From contig JAVKDP010000088.1 in NCBI GenBank assembly GCA_040222185.1, forward strand, positions 1 to 64,000: DNA of 64,000 nucleotides. Direction: 5' to 3'. The stretch is from JAVKDP01 sp040222185. Lineage in GTDB: Bacteria > Bacteroidota > Rhodothermia > Balneolales > Balneolaceae. The notes under the pieces are model-generated. The model did not search any database and was not told where the DNA came from. It saw only the letters and a program-made list of their open reading frames with translations. Shown piece after piece: positions 50,195 through 59,700 of this stretch (position 1 is its first letter; every line of letters begins with the position of its first letter). The translations under genes and the position numbers were made by a program.

Positions 50195-50668
50195 CTAATT
50201 ATCAGATAATTTCTTCCGGAAAATGATTTTATCTTCTCCTTCTGAATAAAATTCCCGGATTACTGCTTCTTTGGTATAATTACACTTTTTATAAAACTCC
50301 CTTGTTAACTCGAACCCTGAGGCACCGGATGTTTCTACAAGAAGTATACGATTCCCTTTCTTTCTAAGAAGGTCTTCGATATAAAGCATCATCTGTTTAC
50401 CGATACCCTGTCCCTGGTAATCCTTCCTTACAGCAATTGCATACAAATTATAAGTTCCTTCCGTGAGTCTTTCAGGTGCGCAATAACCAATAGACACAGG
50501 CTCCTCATTATCTGCAAAAGTAAACCATATATCATTTGAGGAAGGGTTTTCAAGATAGTCGGAAATCATATCATCCAACAATTCTGAGGCAAATAATTCA
50601 CTTGAATCGAGAACTAATTTTAATGCTTCGATATCTGTTTGGGAAACCACCCGGATACTTTTTTCCAT
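50195..50668 (-). CDS. GNAT-family N-acetyltransferase
   Basis: 157 residues. YAIAVRKDYQGQGIGKQMML is the acetyl-CoA binding loop (V-x-x-x-x-Q/R-G-x-G), followed by ILLVETSGASGFELTREFYKKCNY typical of the last strands. The acceptor is unknown. It lies on the minus strand 39 bp downstream of the AraC gene, possibly in its unit. Confidence 0.85.
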   Translation of the reverse strand: MEKSIRVVSQTDIEALKLVLDSSELFASELLDDMISDYLENPSSNDIWFTFADNEEPVSIGYCAPERLTEGTYNLYAIAVRKDYQGQGIGKQMMLYIEDLLRKKGNRILLVETSGASGFELTREFYKKCNYTKEAVIREFYSEGEDKIIFRKKLSDN

Positions 50669-50706
50669 TTTCTATTTTTTGAAAAAAGATACCCTTGTCA
50701 AAAACA

Positions 50707-51420
50707 CTATAATTGTAAGGTTCTGCTATTATACTCTTTAGATGGAGTAATACCGAACATACTTTTGAAGGCATTACTAAGATGAGCCTGATCATAAAAA
50801 CCACTTTCATGTGATGCCTCAACCAGGCTTACTTTTTCTGTAATCATAAGGTGAAAAGCTTTTTTCAACTTACACCAGACTAAAAACTTTTTGATAGAGA
50901 TTCCAATATGTGCTTTAAAGATATGAGACATTCTACTTTCTGATAAATGCACTTTTGATCTAATCTCTGGCATCATTTCATGGTAACTTAAATCAGCTCC
51001 ATTCAGTATTTCAATGCATTTCCGGACCCTTTCATCCTGAGCCATGGCTAAATCATTTTTCCTGGAGAAATCAAGAAGTTGATTGAATAGTATTGATACG
51101 CTTATGGAATTTGTTTCAACAAAGACTCCATTTTCCAGGGGAGTTTTTAAGCGATCTAAAAAGCCCGAGAAAAATGAATTGCGACTTTCAATCATGAGTA
51201 GTTGAAGCGTAGAATCTTCAGCTTTTAGTTTATGAGTTATGTTGGAGTCAATTATTGCAAAGGTCAGCTGTTTAAATTCCTGTTCAGGAGTATTCAACGT
51301 AAAGGTGCCCTGATAAGCAATAATAACTTCCAGAACCGGGTGTGCATGGAACTCTGTATTTAGCTCGGTCAACTTGAAGTTGAAAATACCTTTAACAATA
51401 TCGAATTCAATTATTTTCAT
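50707..51420 (-). CDS. AraC-family transcriptional regulator (cupin sensor)
   Basis: 237 residues: an N-terminal cupin-like sensor (~1-90: FHAHPVLEVIIAYQGTFTLN) and two HTH motifs at the C-terminus (LSESRMSHIFKAHIGISI and VSLVEASHESGFYDQAHLSNAFK), ending FGITPSKEYNS. The start overlaps the stop of the serine hydrolase by 14 nt, so the two are translated together. The regulator may sense a product of that hydrolase or control its own unit. Confidence 0.9.
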   Translation of the reverse strand: MKIIEFDIVKGIFNFKLTELNTEFHAHPVLEVIIAYQGTFTLNTPEQEFKQLTFAIIDSNITHKLKAEDSTLQLLMIESRNSFFSGFLDRLKTPLENGVFVETNSISVSILFNQLLDFSRKNDLAMAQDERVRKCIEILNGADLSYHEMMPEIRSKVHLSESRMSHIFKAHIGISIKKFLVWCKLKKAFHLMITEKVSLVEASHESGFYDQAHLSNAFKSMFGITPSKEYNSRTLQL

Positions 51421-53173
51421 GTTTCATATCTACGGGTCTCAAGAGTAACATACGATTAAAAGATAAGCTCAAAGCACATAGCCAAAAGGTTACTCCAAGA
51501 AAGAAGAGTTTTTGAATAAGTCCAAAATATTCATGAACGAATTGTGGAAATGCAGGCCTTAGTATCATTAGCACAGTTGAACCTATCATAAGCAGTACTG
51601 GAATTATTGACACATGAGCCAGTTTTCTAAAAACACTTTTCCTCCAAAGTAGTACAGCTAATGCAGGGCCAAAAAAAGATGCGAGTATTAAATTAGCTGA
51701 AATGCTTAACTGAATGGAAGGCATAGGAAATATGGAAACTCCAATCATTGAAACCGAAAAGAAGGCTACAGGTAATATCGGCAGTGTACTTAACTCAAGC
51801 GCCTTACAACTTCTGTATAACCCAATTAGAAAAGGAATACAGAGAAAAGCTATGACCATTTCGATAATGGAGAAGAAGGATCCGGAATTACTATAAAATG
51901 CATTGAGGAATATAAAATCGTCTCTAACAAAACTAAACTCTCCATGGATGTACCCGGCAATGAATAACCCAACCCAGAAGAGAGCGCTTAAAAAAAAGCC
52001 TGTTAAAACCAGGTATTCATTCATTAAGTAAGACCTGAACCAAAACCACATCACTATAAAAAGAGATAGTAAAAAATACAGAACCAATAGTGTTTGTGCG
52101 GTTTTATCCATTGAAACAGCAAATGGCTTGCCATCATAGATTCTTAATACATAATTTAATATTTCTTCTTTAGGAAGAACAATTCCATTTGTAGCATACG
52201 CAATGGTAAGATCTTCATCCGGGTAATAAAACAAACTTGACTCAGAGATCCAGCCTCCGGTATGGCCGTAACCAATTAACTCATCATATTGGGCTGTCAT
52301 AATTCCTAGTCTATAAGAACTTTCGCCCTTTAACATTTCATTTAAACTGATCTTCGAAATCAGTTTTCCATCAAATAAAGCCTCTATAAAAGTCGCCATA
52401 TCTTTTGTTGTAGAAACTATTCCTCCGTCAGCAGTAGATAAGTGACCGTTATAACTCATTTCTTCCGGGCTTGCTTCCCACTGCTTGTTGTACTCAAACG
52501 TATTGGCCTTATTTTGGACATTCTCGAGAGATTGTGGACCAAAGTAAGTATTGGTAAGTCCGACTTTAGATAATATCCTGTTGGAAAGAGAAGTTTCGAA
52601 TGGAGTACGGTCTTGAGTCTCTATGATATGCCCTAAAAGAAGATAGTTTGAATTGCTGTACCTGAAATCCGTACCCGGTATGAAGTTAGGTCTGAAGCTG
52701 GCAATTAGATCTATAGTAGATTCATAGTTTTGAAGAGTATCCCGTGTTTCTTCATCAATGTCGTTCACATAATCGAAAATACCACTCCTGTGCGCCAGCA
52801 TCTGTCGGATAGTAATGGCTTCAGCATTGGGTATCTGAGGATAAAATTGATCCAGTGTAGTTTCCAGCGACAGTTTTTCTTCCTCTATCAGCTGGAAGAT
52901 CATTGTGGCTACATAGGTTTTCGTAATAGACCAAATCTTGTAATTAGTATTAATATCAGCTGGAGTTCTGCTGCCATTTATTTCATCTCTAAAGCCAATG
53001 GCTCTCTCATAGAGGATGGATCCATTTTTGAGTATTGTAATACTTCCCATAGCTTCATTTCGCTTTTCTAATGAGCTGAATAAAGCATCCAATTTTTCGG
53101 ATATAGGGTTTTGGGACTGAGTGTTATTGCTTATCCCAAAAGAGAGTAAGAGTAATATTAAAATTGATTTCAT
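51407..53173 (-). CDS. Serine hydrolase (beta-lactamase family) with C-terminal membrane domain
   Basis: 588 residues. Signal peptide to about residue 20. The catalytic domain (~25-350) has SITK (Ser82-Lys85), RYSNSNY and HTGGW. From about 370 on, some six hydrophobic segments follow (TLLVLYFLLSLFIVMWFWF, LTGFFLSALFWVGLFIAGY, IIEMVIAFLCIPFLIGLY and more). The membrane part is unlike the usual soluble family members and anchors the enzyme with its catalytic head in the periplasm. The AraC gene follows with a 14-nt overlap. Confidence 0.85.
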   Translation of the reverse strand: MKSILILLLLSFGISNNTQSQNPISEKLDALFSSLEKRNEAMGSITILKNGSILYERAIGFRDEINGSRTPADINTNYKIWSITKTYVATMIFQLIEEEKLSLETTLDQFYPQIPNAEAITIRQMLAHRSGIFDYVNDIDEETRDTLQNYESTIDLIASFRPNFIPGTDFRYSNSNYLLLGHIIETQDRTPFETSLSNRILSKVGLTNTYFGPQSLENVQNKANTFEYNKQWEASPEEMSYNGHLSTADGGIVSTTKDMATFIEALFDGKLISKISLNEMLKGESSYRLGIMTAQYDELIGYGHTGGWISESSLFYYPDEDLTIAYATNGIVLPKEEILNYVLRIYDGKPFAVSMDKTAQTLLVLYFLLSLFIVMWFWFRSYLMNEYLVLTGFFLSALFWVGLFIAGYIHGEFSFVRDDFIFLNAFYSNSGSFFSIIEMVIAFLCIPFLIGLYRSCKALELSTLPILPVAFFSVSMIGVSIFPMPSIQLSISANLILASFFGPALAVLLWRKSVFRKLAHVSIIPVLLMIGSTVLMILRPAFPQFVHEYFGLIQKLFFLGVTFWLCALSLSFNRMLLLRPVDMKHENN

Positions 53174-53276
53174 AAGTCTTCATACTTGATTAATTATTCA
53201 AATATGAAGCTTTCGGTTTCGAGATAGCACGCCAATCTTATGCCATTTTTATGACAACCATTGCGACATGTGACGA

Positions 53277-53852
53277 TTAAAGAAGGCGGGGGACATATTC
53301 CAGTATTTCGTTCTCTTTGCCAAGATTAATAGCAGTAAGCGTTGTAAATAGGATATTAACAGGTACAACAATCCAGTAAGTATAGACAACAGGGGCAGGT
53401 ATGATGCCAAATCCTCTGCCAAAAACCATTCCAGTTACTATAAGCGTTAAAAAGAGGAACATTGTTAATAGAATCTGAAAACTTAATATTTTCCGTCCCA
53501 GTTTGTTTACAGTACTGTTCTTTCTATTCAAAAAGAATATTATGGATGGAAAGATGATATTTCCCAATGGGAAAACGGCTAACATCAGGCTGCTTAAATT
53601 CATTAGCATTACTTTCCCGATGCCACTTTTATAGGTCGATTCTGATGTATCATTATCCGGGTCAGGCAGTAAATCAATGTTCTGAATCTCTAAGGCTTTT
53701 GCCAGTGTTTTAATAGTATGAGGACTCCCAGCAGATAAGCCTTTCTCAATGCGCTGAATGGTTCTTATTGAAACCCCTGAAACCTCAGACAGTTCTTCCT
53801 GTGTTAAACTTTGTTGTTTTCTTATTTCTCTAAGCTTACTCATGCTTCTCAA
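53277..53852 (-). CDS. HTH-XRE protein with C-terminal DUF4870-like membrane part
   Basis: 191 residues. The helix-turn-helix (~5-60: REIRKQQSLTQEELSEVSGV, RTIQRIEKG) is followed by three or four hydrophobic helices (about 83-105, 121-140, 155-178) of the DUF4870 type (LAVFPLGNIIFPSIIFFLNR). A membrane-bound regulator that could read membrane state directly. It stands alone, divergent from the secreted-protein gene 250 bp away. Confidence 0.85.
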   Translation of the reverse strand: MRSMSKLREIRKQQSLTQEELSEVSGVSIRTIQRIEKGLSAGSPHTIKTLAKALEIQNIDLLPDPDNDTSESTYKSGIGKVMLMNLSSLMLAVFPLGNIIFPSIIFFLNRKNSTVNKLGRKILSFQILLTMFLFLTLIVTGMVFGRGFGIIPAPVVYTYWIVVPVNILFTTLTAINLGKENEILEYVPRLL

Positions 53853-54102
53853 ATGAACGATAATCCGGTGAAAAATTCTAAAAATCTCTACACCAAATTC
53901 GGAGATAAGTTACTTGTAATCCAGAAGTACGGGTCTTAAAACCGTAATTGAAACGGCTTAAGTCATATGTTTTTAGTGGATTAAAGAGTAGAAAGTCAGA
54001 GGTGTTTATACTGTATATGAACGTGTTACCCGCTTCAGACTTTGGATTTATACAGATATTGAGATTCGAAAACCTTCCGTCAACTTCTAAATCTTATTCT
54101 TT

Positions 54103-54795
54103 ATGAAATCATTATTACTCATCATAATTATTGCACTATTCACCGGGTCTGAAGCCTATGCCCAAAACAGCATCAAGTCTTTTGAATATAAAAAGGGAGA
54201 GGTTCTGGATATTCTCCTTGCCAGGTTAGCACCTGATTCAGAAGAGTTATATAGTCGGTACAGAAGAACAGCCTTCCCAGTAGCCTTTGAGTATACTTTT
54301 GAGCTGATGCCTGTTTTTAGTATTACAGAACTTACACTCGGAAATAACTTCCCTACGACTTTTGTGTTTGGGAAATGGAGCAGCCTTGAAAAACGTGAGG
54401 GATTTCTCGCTGATATTGTAGACAGGGTTCCGGATTTTCATGAGCAACGCAGAAACACGTTTACATATATCGGGCTCACTTATTACGAAATACCACAAGA
54501 TATCACGATTACAATAGATACCGATAAGGTGAATATAGCAACTGCTTTTTGGAAAAATGAAAATCAAAACTTCTCCGCCTTTATTTCTGACTGGACTGAA
54601 GAAGTCATTAAATACGGGGGTAAAGTTATCCTGGAATTAGAAGAGGGAAAATCTCCAACTGGGTTTTACTATAATCCCGATGCTTTTTATCTCATACAAT
54701 GGGAAAGCAAAGTAGCATTTGATGCATTTGCTAAAGCCAATCCGTTAGCAGAGTATGAAACCTTAAAAAATGTTCATCAGCTCAGGATTCAGTAA
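54103..54795 (+). CDS. Secreted protein with two ferredoxin-like halves, unknown
   Basis: 230 residues; signal peptide to about Ala20 (LFTGSEAYAQ). Two halves share a pattern ending in a tryptophan strand and helix: VFGKWSSLEKREGFLADI (about 91-108) and LIQWESKVAFDAFAKANP (about 196-213), like the dimeric alpha/beta barrels of DUF1330/NIPSNAP proteins. I infer an internal duplication of that fold. Function unknown. Convergent with 54817-55212. Confidence 0.65.
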   Translation: MKSLLLIIIIALFTGSEAYAQNSIKSFEYKKGEVLDILLARLAPDSEELYSRYRRTAFPVAFEYTFELMPVFSITELTLGNNFPTTFVFGKWSSLEKREGFLADIVDRVPDFHEQRRNTFTYIGLTYYEIPQDITITIDTDKVNIATAFWKNENQNFSAFISDWTEEVIKYGGKVILELEEGKSPTGFYYNPDAFYLIQWESKVAFDAFAKANPLAEYETLKNVHQLRIQ

Positions 54796-54816
54796 TTTCA
54801 TGTAAGCTAGAACTGG

Positions 54817-55212
54817 CTATAATTTTTCACTATCCAGGGAATGATGCATAGCCAGTTTAAGCTCAATACTTGCCAGGCAGAGAATTACGAGTATTTCACA
54901 AACAAAATAGATGATTCCAAATATGGTGAGTTGTTCAAAAAAGTGAACAACTAATACTATAGTAACAAAACAGTAGAGTAGATTAAGGATAGCTATTGTT
55001 TTTAAATAGGTGGGCCAGTTTTCAGGAGTCTTCAAATAGCAAAGGGTAGAGTAAACAGCAAAAAGAACTGCTGCGAAGGAAAGGGGATACAATACGATCC
55101 GTGGCATTCCAAAGAATTCTTCAAAGCTTGTTAACACAACTCCTAAAAGAAAGGCAGAAAGGAGAGCCCCTAAGCCATCGATAAGGAAAAGTGTTTTAGG
55201 TTTCAATATCAT
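54817..55212 (-). CDS. Four-TM membrane protein, unknown
   Basis: 131 residues, helices at about 6-28, 38-60, 69-92 and 97-118. The first reads TLFLIDGLGALLSAFLLGVV, wording I have seen in uncharacterised Bacteroidota membrane proteins. No conserved functional residues stand out. It is 55 bp downstream of the GNAT gene and may be its partner. Confidence 0.65.
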   Translation of the reverse strand: MILKPKTLFLIDGLGALLSAFLLGVVLTSFEEFFGMPRIVLYPLSFAAVLFAVYSTLCYLKTPENWPTYLKTIAILNLLYCFVTIVLVVHFFEQLTIFGIIYFVCEILVILCLASIELKLAMHHSLDSEKL

Positions 55213-55266
55213 TCTATCCTGCTCTTTTTTATGGGCATCGTTTCGAAAAAGGTCTTCTTGAATGAG

Positions 55267-55731
55267 TTACATTTTAGCGTTAGTAGCTTTTGAGAAAATT
55301 TTAACCAGATCACCTGAAGCATTATATCCATCTGATATATGTAACCATCCTTTTTTCTCATAGAAGTTATTCAGTTCTGTATTAAGGTATAATTTCTTAA
55401 AGCCTTTCTTTTTTGTTTGTGCAATAGCATGATTCAGTAATTGATCTGCTATTCCGTTTTTCCTGAACTCTTCATTTACATAAAGGCAGGCAAACCAGGG
55501 CATAAGATCTTGGCGACTAATGAGATCATTAGTGAGCAGGGCATAGGATCCAATAATTTCTGACTGTTTTAAACAGAGGTAGAACTTTGGAAGTTTATTA
55601 TTCTTTTCAAAAGAGTTCGTGATGCAATCTTTGTAAAAAAGATAATTCGAATCATTTCCCCATTTTTCCCAGAAATAGGCAATTCCTTTATCAAGTAACT
55701 CGGGTCTTTCAGATAGTTCAATAATTATCAT
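55267..55731 (-). CDS. GNAT-family N-acetyltransferase
   Basis: 154 residues. LYVNEEFRKNGIADQLLNHA is the acetyl-CoA loop (with R-x-x-G-I-A) and KKLYLNTELNNFYEKKGW the end of the fold; the type is close to small-molecule or aminoglycoside-like acetyltransferases. It sits between the TonB receptor and the four-TM gene on the same strand with gaps of about 50 bp. The acceptor is unknown. Confidence 0.85.
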   Translation of the reverse strand: MIIIELSERPELLDKGIAYFWEKWGNDSNYLFYKDCITNSFEKNNKLPKFYLCLKQSEIIGSYALLTNDLISRQDLMPWFACLYVNEEFRKNGIADQLLNHAIAQTKKKGFKKLYLNTELNNFYEKKGWLHISDGYNASGDLVKIFSKATNAKM

Positions 55732-55777
55732 TTTTTAGATTGGTTCTTTTCTGCTTACAGTCTAAAGCGAAAGAACC

Positions 55778-57946
55778 TTAAAAGTTCAGTTTAAAACCAC
55801 CATTAATTACAAAACCGTCAACAGGAGCATAGATATCTCTAAATTCAGGGTCACTTAAACTACCCGTGTATATAGTATCAAACTCAGATTGTCGTGTATC
55901 CAGGAAGTTCTCAAAATTTAAAAATACTGAATAGTTTTTACTTAGTCTTTTCTCTGTCATCAACCCGGTAATCCAGTACGACTTTCCCTTGCTACCGTCT
56001 CCGAGTGTTTGCGGGCTAAAATAATACGCCTCTAGGCCTATCCAGAAATTGCCATGTTTCTCATACATCAAGACATTGTTCAACCGATGTTTCGCGACTA
56101 ATGGGAATGTTTTAGAGTTTCCATTGTAATGCTGTTGCACATTTGCATGTGTGTATCCCACAAATAGCTTTAGATCCTGATAACTCCATTTCATGTTTAC
56201 TTCTACACCTTTTGTATCTACAAATCCATTGGGTTGTTGAAATTCAAAACCACCACCTGTTGACGTTAGTACAAGCGGGTCTTGTATACGTGTATAAAAG
56301 AACAGTGTATTGGTAGATAATGATAGTTCATCAGAAATAACGACCAGGTAGTTGATATCAAAATTTCCACCAAATGATTTTTCGACATCAAAATTATCAG
56401 GGTTGATAGGTTGTATACTTCTGAATTGCAGACGTTCGGCATCTTCAGAAAATACTGTTGGAGTTTTATATCCCAGGCCTCCGCCTAGGCGAAAAGTAAG
56501 CTGTGAGGATGGTTCATAGAGTAATGAAAAGCGAGGCAGTGCCAGAAGACCAAAATCATTTTGGTAGTCTAATCTAAAACCAGTCTCAAGTGTCCAGGTT
56601 GGGGCTACATTCCAAATATTCTGAACAAAAGTCCCAACAATTGCATCGGAGAACCCAAGGTCTTCATCACCTTCTTCTTGATCAAAAGTGTCAGTCCAGA
56701 GGTTAAGGCCAAGAATCCACTCGGAACCTTCTTGTAATATATTAAAGCTGGCTTCGCTGAATGATGAAGTTTGTTGCCCTGCAAAAGTAAAATCCGGGAC
56801 TTCAACACTGCGATCATAAAAGTTCAAACTATTTTTCAGGCTAAGGTTAACGGAGGGTGACAGTTCGTGCTTAAGTTGAAATTGGCTCGATATGCGGTCA
56901 GTTTCATTTCTTTCGAAGTAAGGATCCATAATCGTTTTACCTTCCACGAAATCAATATTGCCACCAAGGCGTTTCTCGCTGATCAGGCTTATTCCAGCGT
57001 TCAGTGTTGTGTATTCATTAAGATAGAAGAATAACCTGGGGTTTAGTGTAAAACGATCAAATTCAGGAATGGCAGTTAGACCTATATCAGCGGGGTCATA
57101 GGGAGTACCTTTGTTATAAGACGCAAAAACGGTGGTTCCAACTTTTTCGTTACGCTCTGAATAGAACCCGCTAAGATCCAGCCCAAGTGCAGATGTACCA
57201 TTTAGCATAAAGCTGAGCTCAGATTCTTCTTCGGGAGTTTTTGTAATCAGGTTCACTAACCCGGCAATTGCCCCTCCTCCATATAGTGTAGATGACGCGC
57301 CTTTAATAACTTCAACTTGTTTAAGGTCAAGAGGAGTAATTTGCATGAGGCTTAGTCCTCCTGAAAAGCCGGAATAGAGAGGCAACCCGTCTCTCAGTAA
57401 TTGCGTGTATTTGCCATCAAGGCCCTGGATGCGGATGCTTGAATTATAACTTGTAGCGGAAACCTGCTGTGTTTGGATACCTGTACTTTCATTCAGTAGC
57501 ATGCGGATATCACCAGGTTTCATATTCCCTTTTTCTGCAAGCTCTTCGCCCGCGATAAACTCGACCCTGGTTGGAGTGTCCTGAATGGTTCGGCTACTTC
57601 GTGTAGAACTGATAAATATTTCTTCCAGCTCATCATGAGAATGGTGAAGCTCAAAAACCTGGTTTTGCTCTGATGCCAATAATGGAAAAGTCCGGTCGAA
57701 AGTCAGAGTTTCATAACCTATGTAGCTGATTCGAATGGTATGATTACCATCAGGAATATTTGTGACTTCTGTTTTTCCATTTGAATTTGTAATACCTCCT
57801 ATGTTCAATGATGGAAAGAACACCGTAACTCCAACCAATGGTTCTTCACTTTCGTGATCAATTACGGAAACTATAAAAGAATTTTGAGCTAATGTAGTCT
57901 GACTAACAAGGAAGCTTAATAGGAGGATTGTAAGTCTGGTACGCAT
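55778..57946 (-). CDS. TonB-dependent receptor with carboxypeptidase-like extension
   Basis: 722 residues. Signal peptide to about residue 20, CarboxypepD_reg domain ~22-110 (GVTVFFPSLNIGGITNSNGK), plug ~120-235 (TPTRVEFIAGEELAEKGNMKPGDIR in pieces; VEVIKGASSTLYGGGAIAGLVN), then the barrel, ending in VINGGFKLNF with a terminal aromatic residue. Length and form match siderophore or vitamin receptors, not SusC. A divergent ECF sigma factor gene starts 193 bp away. The ligand is unknown. Confidence 0.92.
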   Translation of the reverse strand: MRTRLTILLLSFLVSQTTLAQNSFIVSVIDHESEEPLVGVTVFFPSLNIGGITNSNGKTEVTNIPDGNHTIRISYIGYETLTFDRTFPLLASEQNQVFELHHSHDELEEIFISSTRSSRTIQDTPTRVEFIAGEELAEKGNMKPGDIRMLLNESTGIQTQQVSATSYNSSIRIQGLDGKYTQLLRDGLPLYSGFSGGLSLMQITPLDLKQVEVIKGASSTLYGGGAIAGLVNLITKTPEEESELSFMLNGTSALGLDLSGFYSERNEKVGTTVFASYNKGTPYDPADIGLTAIPEFDRFTLNPRLFFYLNEYTTLNAGISLISEKRLGGNIDFVEGKTIMDPYFERNETDRISSQFQLKHELSPSVNLSLKNSLNFYDRSVEVPDFTFAGQQTSSFSEASFNILQEGSEWILGLNLWTDTFDQEEGDEDLGFSDAIVGTFVQNIWNVAPTWTLETGFRLDYQNDFGLLALPRFSLLYEPSSQLTFRLGGGLGYKTPTVFSEDAERLQFRSIQPINPDNFDVEKSFGGNFDINYLVVISDELSLSTNTLFFYTRIQDPLVLTSTGGGFEFQQPNGFVDTKGVEVNMKWSYQDLKLFVGYTHANVQQHYNGNSKTFPLVAKHRLNNVLMYEKHGNFWIGLEAYYFSPQTLGDGSKGKSYWITGLMTEKRLSKNYSVFLNFENFLDTRQSEFDTIYTGSLSDPEFRDIYAPVDGFVINGGFKLNF

Positions 57947-58138
57947 ATGTTGAGGTTGGGATGGTTTATTTTAATGAAGTCCTTTCTTGTAGATGGCCAG
58001 ACTCGAAAAAGGATTCAAAAAAAGTAAAATACGAGAAAATTAACCCTAAAAGAGATTCACTTTCGTTCAAGCGTGACCGGAACCTGAAAAAAAATTTAAA
58101 CTCCGTGCGACTTTCGATTACTTTGCGGTGTCTATTGA

Positions 58139-58786
58139 GTGTTAGCGCGCAAACACGAATTCCTAAAGTACATTCTGTTGTCGAAATCTGAATTTACACA
58201 CTTATTAAAGCCGCATTATAATGATGGGGTAAATTATTGCAGAGCATTATGTTCTGGCTCGTCTATGGCGGAAGCAGAAGATGTAATGCAACAAGCGTTA
58301 CTTAAAGCATTTGAGAATATTGACTCTCTCAGAGATGCAGAAAAGTTTCGTGGGTGGTTTTTTCAGATTATAACCCGTTGTTTTTATAATGCAGTTCGGG
58401 CCCCTTTTTGGAAGAGGTTTGTGTCGCTGGAATCGGACCAGGGAAAAGAAGTTTTCACCGTATATGAAGAATCCTTTTTTGAGGAAAATCAATTACTGGT
58501 AGGAGCTCTGTCCCGGCTCGAGAAGAAAGAAAGAGTGGCTATACTGTTATTTGAAATAGGAGGTTTCTCAATAAAAGAGATCGCCGGTATTCAAGATGAA
58601 AACAGTGAGTCGACTATAAAATCACGGTTAAGCAGAACACGGAAGAAGCTGAAGGAATTCATGGTAAAGCTGGAAGAGGAGGGAGGGTTAAAGCCTAAAT
58701 CTCTGAATGCAGCACCGCAGTTAAAAACCAAAGATCTATACCATGAAACCGCAAAAGTTATCAATGAAATTAAATCCATCGGGTGA
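58139..58786 (+). CDS. ECF-type RNA polymerase sigma factor
   Basis: 215 residues from a GTG at 58139; a TTG at 58178 (SKSEFTHLLKPHYNDG) is a plausible alternative, so the exact start is open. Region 2 spans about 20-85 (AEDVMQQALLKAFENIDSLR, FRGWFFQIITRCF) and region 4 about 115-175 (RLEKKERVAILLFEIGGFSIKEIA; STIKSRLSRTRKKL). It redirects polymerase to a small set of promoters. The next gene overlaps its end and encodes a membrane-anchored partner. Confidence 0.9.
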   Translation: MLARKHEFLKYILLSKSEFTHLLKPHYNDGVNYCRALCSGSSMAEAEDVMQQALLKAFENIDSLRDAEKFRGWFFQIITRCFYNAVRAPFWKRFVSLESDQGKEVFTVYEESFFEENQLLVGALSRLEKKERVAILLFEIGGFSIKEIAGIQDENSESTIKSRLSRTRKKLKEFMVKLEEEGGLKPKSLNAAPQLKTKDLYHETAKVINEIKSIG

Positions 58787-59654
58787 TAGTATGAACCTAC
58801 CGGAAGCTTTCAAAAATCTAAAAAATCAAGATCACAGCAATTCGTTTGATGATTTGGGTGAGTGGTTAAATCAAAACACTCAAAAACCCAGAAAGATGAA
58901 AAAAACGTATAAAATTGCAGCCTCATTTATTTTAGCAGGCTTCATACTTGTTGCTTGTACAGTACCTGTTCAGCAGGAAGAAGAAATCGGATACATGATT
59001 AAGGGACTGGCTGCTACAGAAGTCACAAACCTGAAATCCAAACTTGCAGAGATTTCGGATATTGACCCATCCCAGCTAAGTGTACATCAAGTAATTTATG
59101 AGCAGGAAGAAAACGGAAGTGAAAGCCCTTCCGAATACACAGAAGTAATCATGGTTTTACCTGAAGCAAATCATGATGCAGCACTTGATAAAAAAGCCAT
59201 ACTGGCTGGTGTATTCAATTTCCAATCATTGGAAATATTACCTATCGAAGAAACAGTAGAACGGACCATGTTTGAAACAGCCCTTAATAAGTTTGATTTA
59301 AAACTGAGAAGTGATATTCCAGATTCGGTAGTTGCAAGAAGAATAGATCAATTTATACACGAGAACAGTTCAGTAGAAGGAACCAGCAACGTTTTTACGG
59401 ATGAAAACGGAGTCAGGTATGTGGAATTGGTTATCGAAAACAGTCTGAATGCTATGGATGGTTTAAATATAGAATATGGATCTAATGCCAATGCAAACCT
59501 TCAGCTCAAAAGAGGGATTGAATCTCTGCATGTAGATTTAGGTGTGGTTCGAAAAGACTCTATAAGCATGAATTCATTCGAAGTTCAGGAGCTGAGAAAA
59601 GAAGAGCTCCAGAAAATGAAAGAGTTAAAAGAGAATCTCGAAAAGGATAACTAA
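58743..59654 (+). CDS. Membrane-anchored putative anti-sigma partner
   Basis: 303 residues from the ATG at 58743, which overlaps the sigma gene by 44 nt; ATGs at 58764 and 58791 are alternatives, the last being 4 bp after the sigma stop. About 50 cytosolic residues (LPEAFKNLKNQDHSNSFDDL) precede a single hydrophobic segment (KIAASFILAGFILVACT, about 57-73) and a ~230-residue external region, acidic and rich in coiled-coil-like sequence. The layout suits an anti-sigma factor, but no zinc motif or FecR domain is present. A lipobox-like VAC lies at the end of the hydrophobic segment. Confidence 0.7.
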   Translation: MKPQKLSMKLNPSGDSMNLPEAFKNLKNQDHSNSFDDLGEWLNQNTQKPRKMKKTYKIAASFILAGFILVACTVPVQQEEEIGYMIKGLAATEVTNLKSKLAEISDIDPSQLSVHQVIYEQEENGSESPSEYTEVIMVLPEANHDAALDKKAILAGVFNFQSLEILPIEETVERTMFETALNKFDLKLRSDIPDSVVARRIDQFIHENSSVEGTSNVFTDENGVRYVELVIENSLNAMDGLNIEYGSNANANLQLKRGIESLHVDLGVVRKDSISMNSFEVQELRKEELQKMKELKENLEKDN

Positions 59655-59660
59655 TATGAT

Positions 59661-59695
59661 AAAAAGCGGCCTCAATTTAAGGTCGCTTTTTTTAT
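59661..59695. terminator. Rho-independent terminator between convergent units
   Basis: AAAGCGGCCT (59662-59671) pairs with AGGTCGCTTT (59679-59688) with one mismatch or wobble and a 7-nt loop, followed by TTTT. It ends the sigma/partner unit and, being A/T-flanked on both sides, can also end 59701-60555. Confidence 0.8.
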
Positions 59696-59700
59696 ATCTG

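Noticed and set aside
57961..58191. 76-codon plus-strand ORF upstream of the sigma factor
   Set aside because: Very Lys/Arg/Ser-rich sequence covering the promoter gap and overlapping the sigma factor start in another frame; looks random.
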